A stretch of DNA of 5,730 nt from contig JAHZHS010000133.1 of NCBI GenBank assembly GCA_019420135.1, positions 1-5,730 of the forward strand, read 5' to 3'. The notes under the pieces were generated by a model that saw only the letters and a list, made by a program, of their open reading frames with translations, was not told where the DNA came from and searched no databases. This DNA comes from Oscillospiraceae bacterium (lineage in GTDB: Bacteria; Bacillota; Clostridia; Oscillospirales; Ruminococcaceae). The position numbers and the translations under genes were made by a program. Below, in pieces: positions 4,355 through 5,730 of this stretch (the stretch's first letter is position 1; every line of letters begins with the position of its first letter).

Positions 4355-5730
4355 ATGTCTATGTCTGCTTACAAGGGAATCAAAGTGTCGCCCGGTGTGG
4401 CAGTGGGACCGGTGGTCCGGCTGAACCGGGGCATTGTGGGCCTGCACCGCATTGTCAGCGACCCGTTCCGGGAGCGTGCGCTGTACGAGGCGGCCATCGT
4501 CCTGGCCAAGGATGAGCTGACCCTCCTGCAGCAGCGCGCCCAGGGGGCCGATGCCGATATTCTGATGTTCCAGATCGCCTTGCTGGAGGATGAGTCCTTC
4601 ACCAACGAGATCGGCGACTACATAGCGGCAGGTGCGGGCAGCGCCGCTGCGGTGGAGCGGGCCGAGCAGATTTTTGCCGCGCGGCTGAACAATGTGGACA
4701 ACGATTATATCCGCCAGCGCAGCGTGGATGTGCGCGATGCCTGCCGCCGGGTGGTGGATATCCTGGACGGCCGTCCCCGCCAGAAACTGCACCTGACAAA
4801 GCCGTCCATCCTGGTGGCAAAGCTCTTTTTCCCCAGCGACATCTTTGCCCTGGATCGTTCCATGATCCTGGGCCTTGCCGCCGACAATGACAGCGAGACC
4901 AGCCATGCGGCCATCATGGCGCGCACCATGGGCATCCCGGCGGTGTTCGGGCTGGGCAAGGGCATTGCCGCCCTGGCCGACGGCCACGAGGCCCTGATCG
5001 ACGGTCAGGCGGGGACTGTGATTATCGACCCCACCCCCGATGACATCGCCCAGGCCAACCACCATCTGGCCCTGCTCCAGCGCAAAAACCGCAAGCGTCA
5101 CGCCCTGGCGGGCAAACCCTGCATCACCCGGGACGGTACGGCGGTGACGCTGTATGCCAGCGCCTCCTCCCCGGAGGATATTGAGAACTCCATGCATGCC
5201 GGCGCCGATGGTATCGGTATCGTGCGCACCGAGCAGCTGCTGCTGGACCACCTGGGCGAGGAAAAGCAGTACTATCATTACATCAACTGCCTGGGAGCGG
5301 CGGGCGGCCGCCCGGTCACGGTGCGAACCGGGGACGTGGGTGCCGACGACGCCGCCCCATGGGTGGAGGATGTCCGCCGTGCGGCTGAGAACCGCCGCCG
5401 ACTTTCCACCCAGATCACCGCGCTGCTGCGGGCAGGGACCCGGGGCGGGCTGCGGGTGGTGCTGCCCATGATCACAGGTCCCGAGGAGTGGGACGACGTC
5501 ATGCAGGAGGTGGAGCGCTGCAAACAGCGCCTGGACCGCCGCGGCGTGGACTATGCCCGGGACCTGGAGTTCGGCTGTCTCATTGAGATCCCCGCCGCCG
5601 CCCTGGTGGCGGATCAGATCATGGACCACGGGGCAAAGTTCCTGGCGATTGATATTGACGATCTGGTACACTACACGGTGGCGGCCGGGCGCAGCGATGC
5701 TTCCAAGGGCCGGTATGAGCGGGCCGACGC
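4355..5730 (+). CDS. Divergent Enzyme I (PEP-protein phosphotransferase) homologue, 3' end missing
   Basis: About 458 codons are visible; the gene runs off the window. Enzyme I takes phosphate from phosphoenolpyruvate onto a histidine and passes it to HPr to drive sugar uptake. The N-terminal KGIKVSPGVAVGPV, the helical HPr-binding region with ALLEDE, and the swivel domain TSHAAIMAR with phospho-His184 all fit. In the PEP-binding barrel, RTE (Arg291), VRT (Arg324), IEIPAA (Glu411), Asp436 and Arg446 match E. coli Arg296, Arg332, Glu431, Asp455 and Arg465. Several normally invariant parts differ. The Gly-Gly-Arg before TSH is Asp-Ser-Glu (179-181), and GGDK is GADD. The stretch containing NPxLGxR is about 12 residues shorter and unrecognisable. 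The Asn of TNDL is Asp435. The C-terminal part with the catalytic Cys region is outside the window. It is probably a paralogue rather than the housekeeping ptsI, and no ptsH is visible. Whether it uses PEP is uncertain. Confidence 0.85.
   Translation, partial: MSMSAYKGIKVSPGVAVGPVVRLNRGIVGLHRIVSDPFRERALYEAAIVLAKDELTLLQQRAQGADADILMFQIALLEDESFTNEIGDYIAAGAGSAAAVERAEQIFAARLNNVDNDYIRQRSVDVRDACRRVVDILDGRPRQKLHLTKPSILVAKLFFPSDIFALDRSMILGLAADNDSETSHAAIMARTMGIPAVFGLGKGIAALADGHEALIDGQAGTVIIDPTPDDIAQANHHLALLQRKNRKRHALAGKPCITRDGTAVTLYASASSPEDIENSMHAGADGIGIVRTEQLLLDHLGEEKQYYHYINCLGAAGGRPVTVRTGDVGADDAAPWVEDVRRAAENRRRLSTQITALLRAGTRGGLRVVLPMITGPEEWDDVMQEVERCKQRLDRRGVDYARDLEFGCLIEIPAAALVADQIMDHGAKFLAIDIDDLVHYTVAAGRSDASKGRYERAD

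Noticed and set aside
4334..5671. A 445-codon frame antisense to the Enzyme I-like gene
   Set aside because: Codon-register shadow; His-, Gly- and Val-rich composition without a domain.

Overview
This is a GC-rich (about 60 % by eye), gene-dense bacterial chromosome fragment. The gut Clostridia, in particular the Oscillospirales (Faecalibacterium/Gemmiger/Subdoligranulum-like), are the best guess. The reasons are the dnaK-dnaJ order, the clostridial look of the patatin and nucleotidyltransferase, strong AGGAG ribosome binding sites, and GC-rich codon use with AT-rich promoters. The taxon is an inference; no rRNA or marker gene is present to settle it.

Layout, left to right: (1) 2-358 (+), the C-terminal end of DnaK (Hsp70), cut by the window edge. 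(2) 359-562, a 204-bp dnaK-dnaJ spacer that can fold into two long stem-loops (371-426 and 434-485) and smaller ones. (3) 563-1732 (+), complete dnaJ. (4) 1790-1851, a strong bidirectional intrinsic terminator between two convergent genes. (5) 1872-2798 (-), a sugar-phosphate-type nucleotidyltransferase. (6) 2799-3105, a divergent promoter region with one leftward promoter candidate and two extended -10 elements pointing right. (7) 3106-4296 (+), a patatin-like phospholipase of the RssA type with a long C-terminal extension. (8) 4297-4354, a short gap with nested inverted repeats. (9) 4355-5730 (+), a protein related to Enzyme I of the PEP:sugar phosphotransferase system (PtsI), running off the right edge.

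DnaK and DnaJ work together as a chaperone pair; the structured spacer may set their relative amounts. The nucleotidyltransferase, patatin and Enzyme I homologue have no obvious common pathway. The last two could be co-transcribed, as they are 58 bp apart on the same strand.

The most unusual items are the Enzyme I homologue and the dnaK-dnaJ spacer. The Enzyme I homologue keeps its phosphorylatable histidine and metal-binding acids. It has lost the Gly-Gly before the histidine, the Lys of the GGDK motif, the NPxLGxR-type segment, and the Asn of the TND motif. No CRISPR array, insertion sequence, tRNA, rRNA or clear mobile element was seen.
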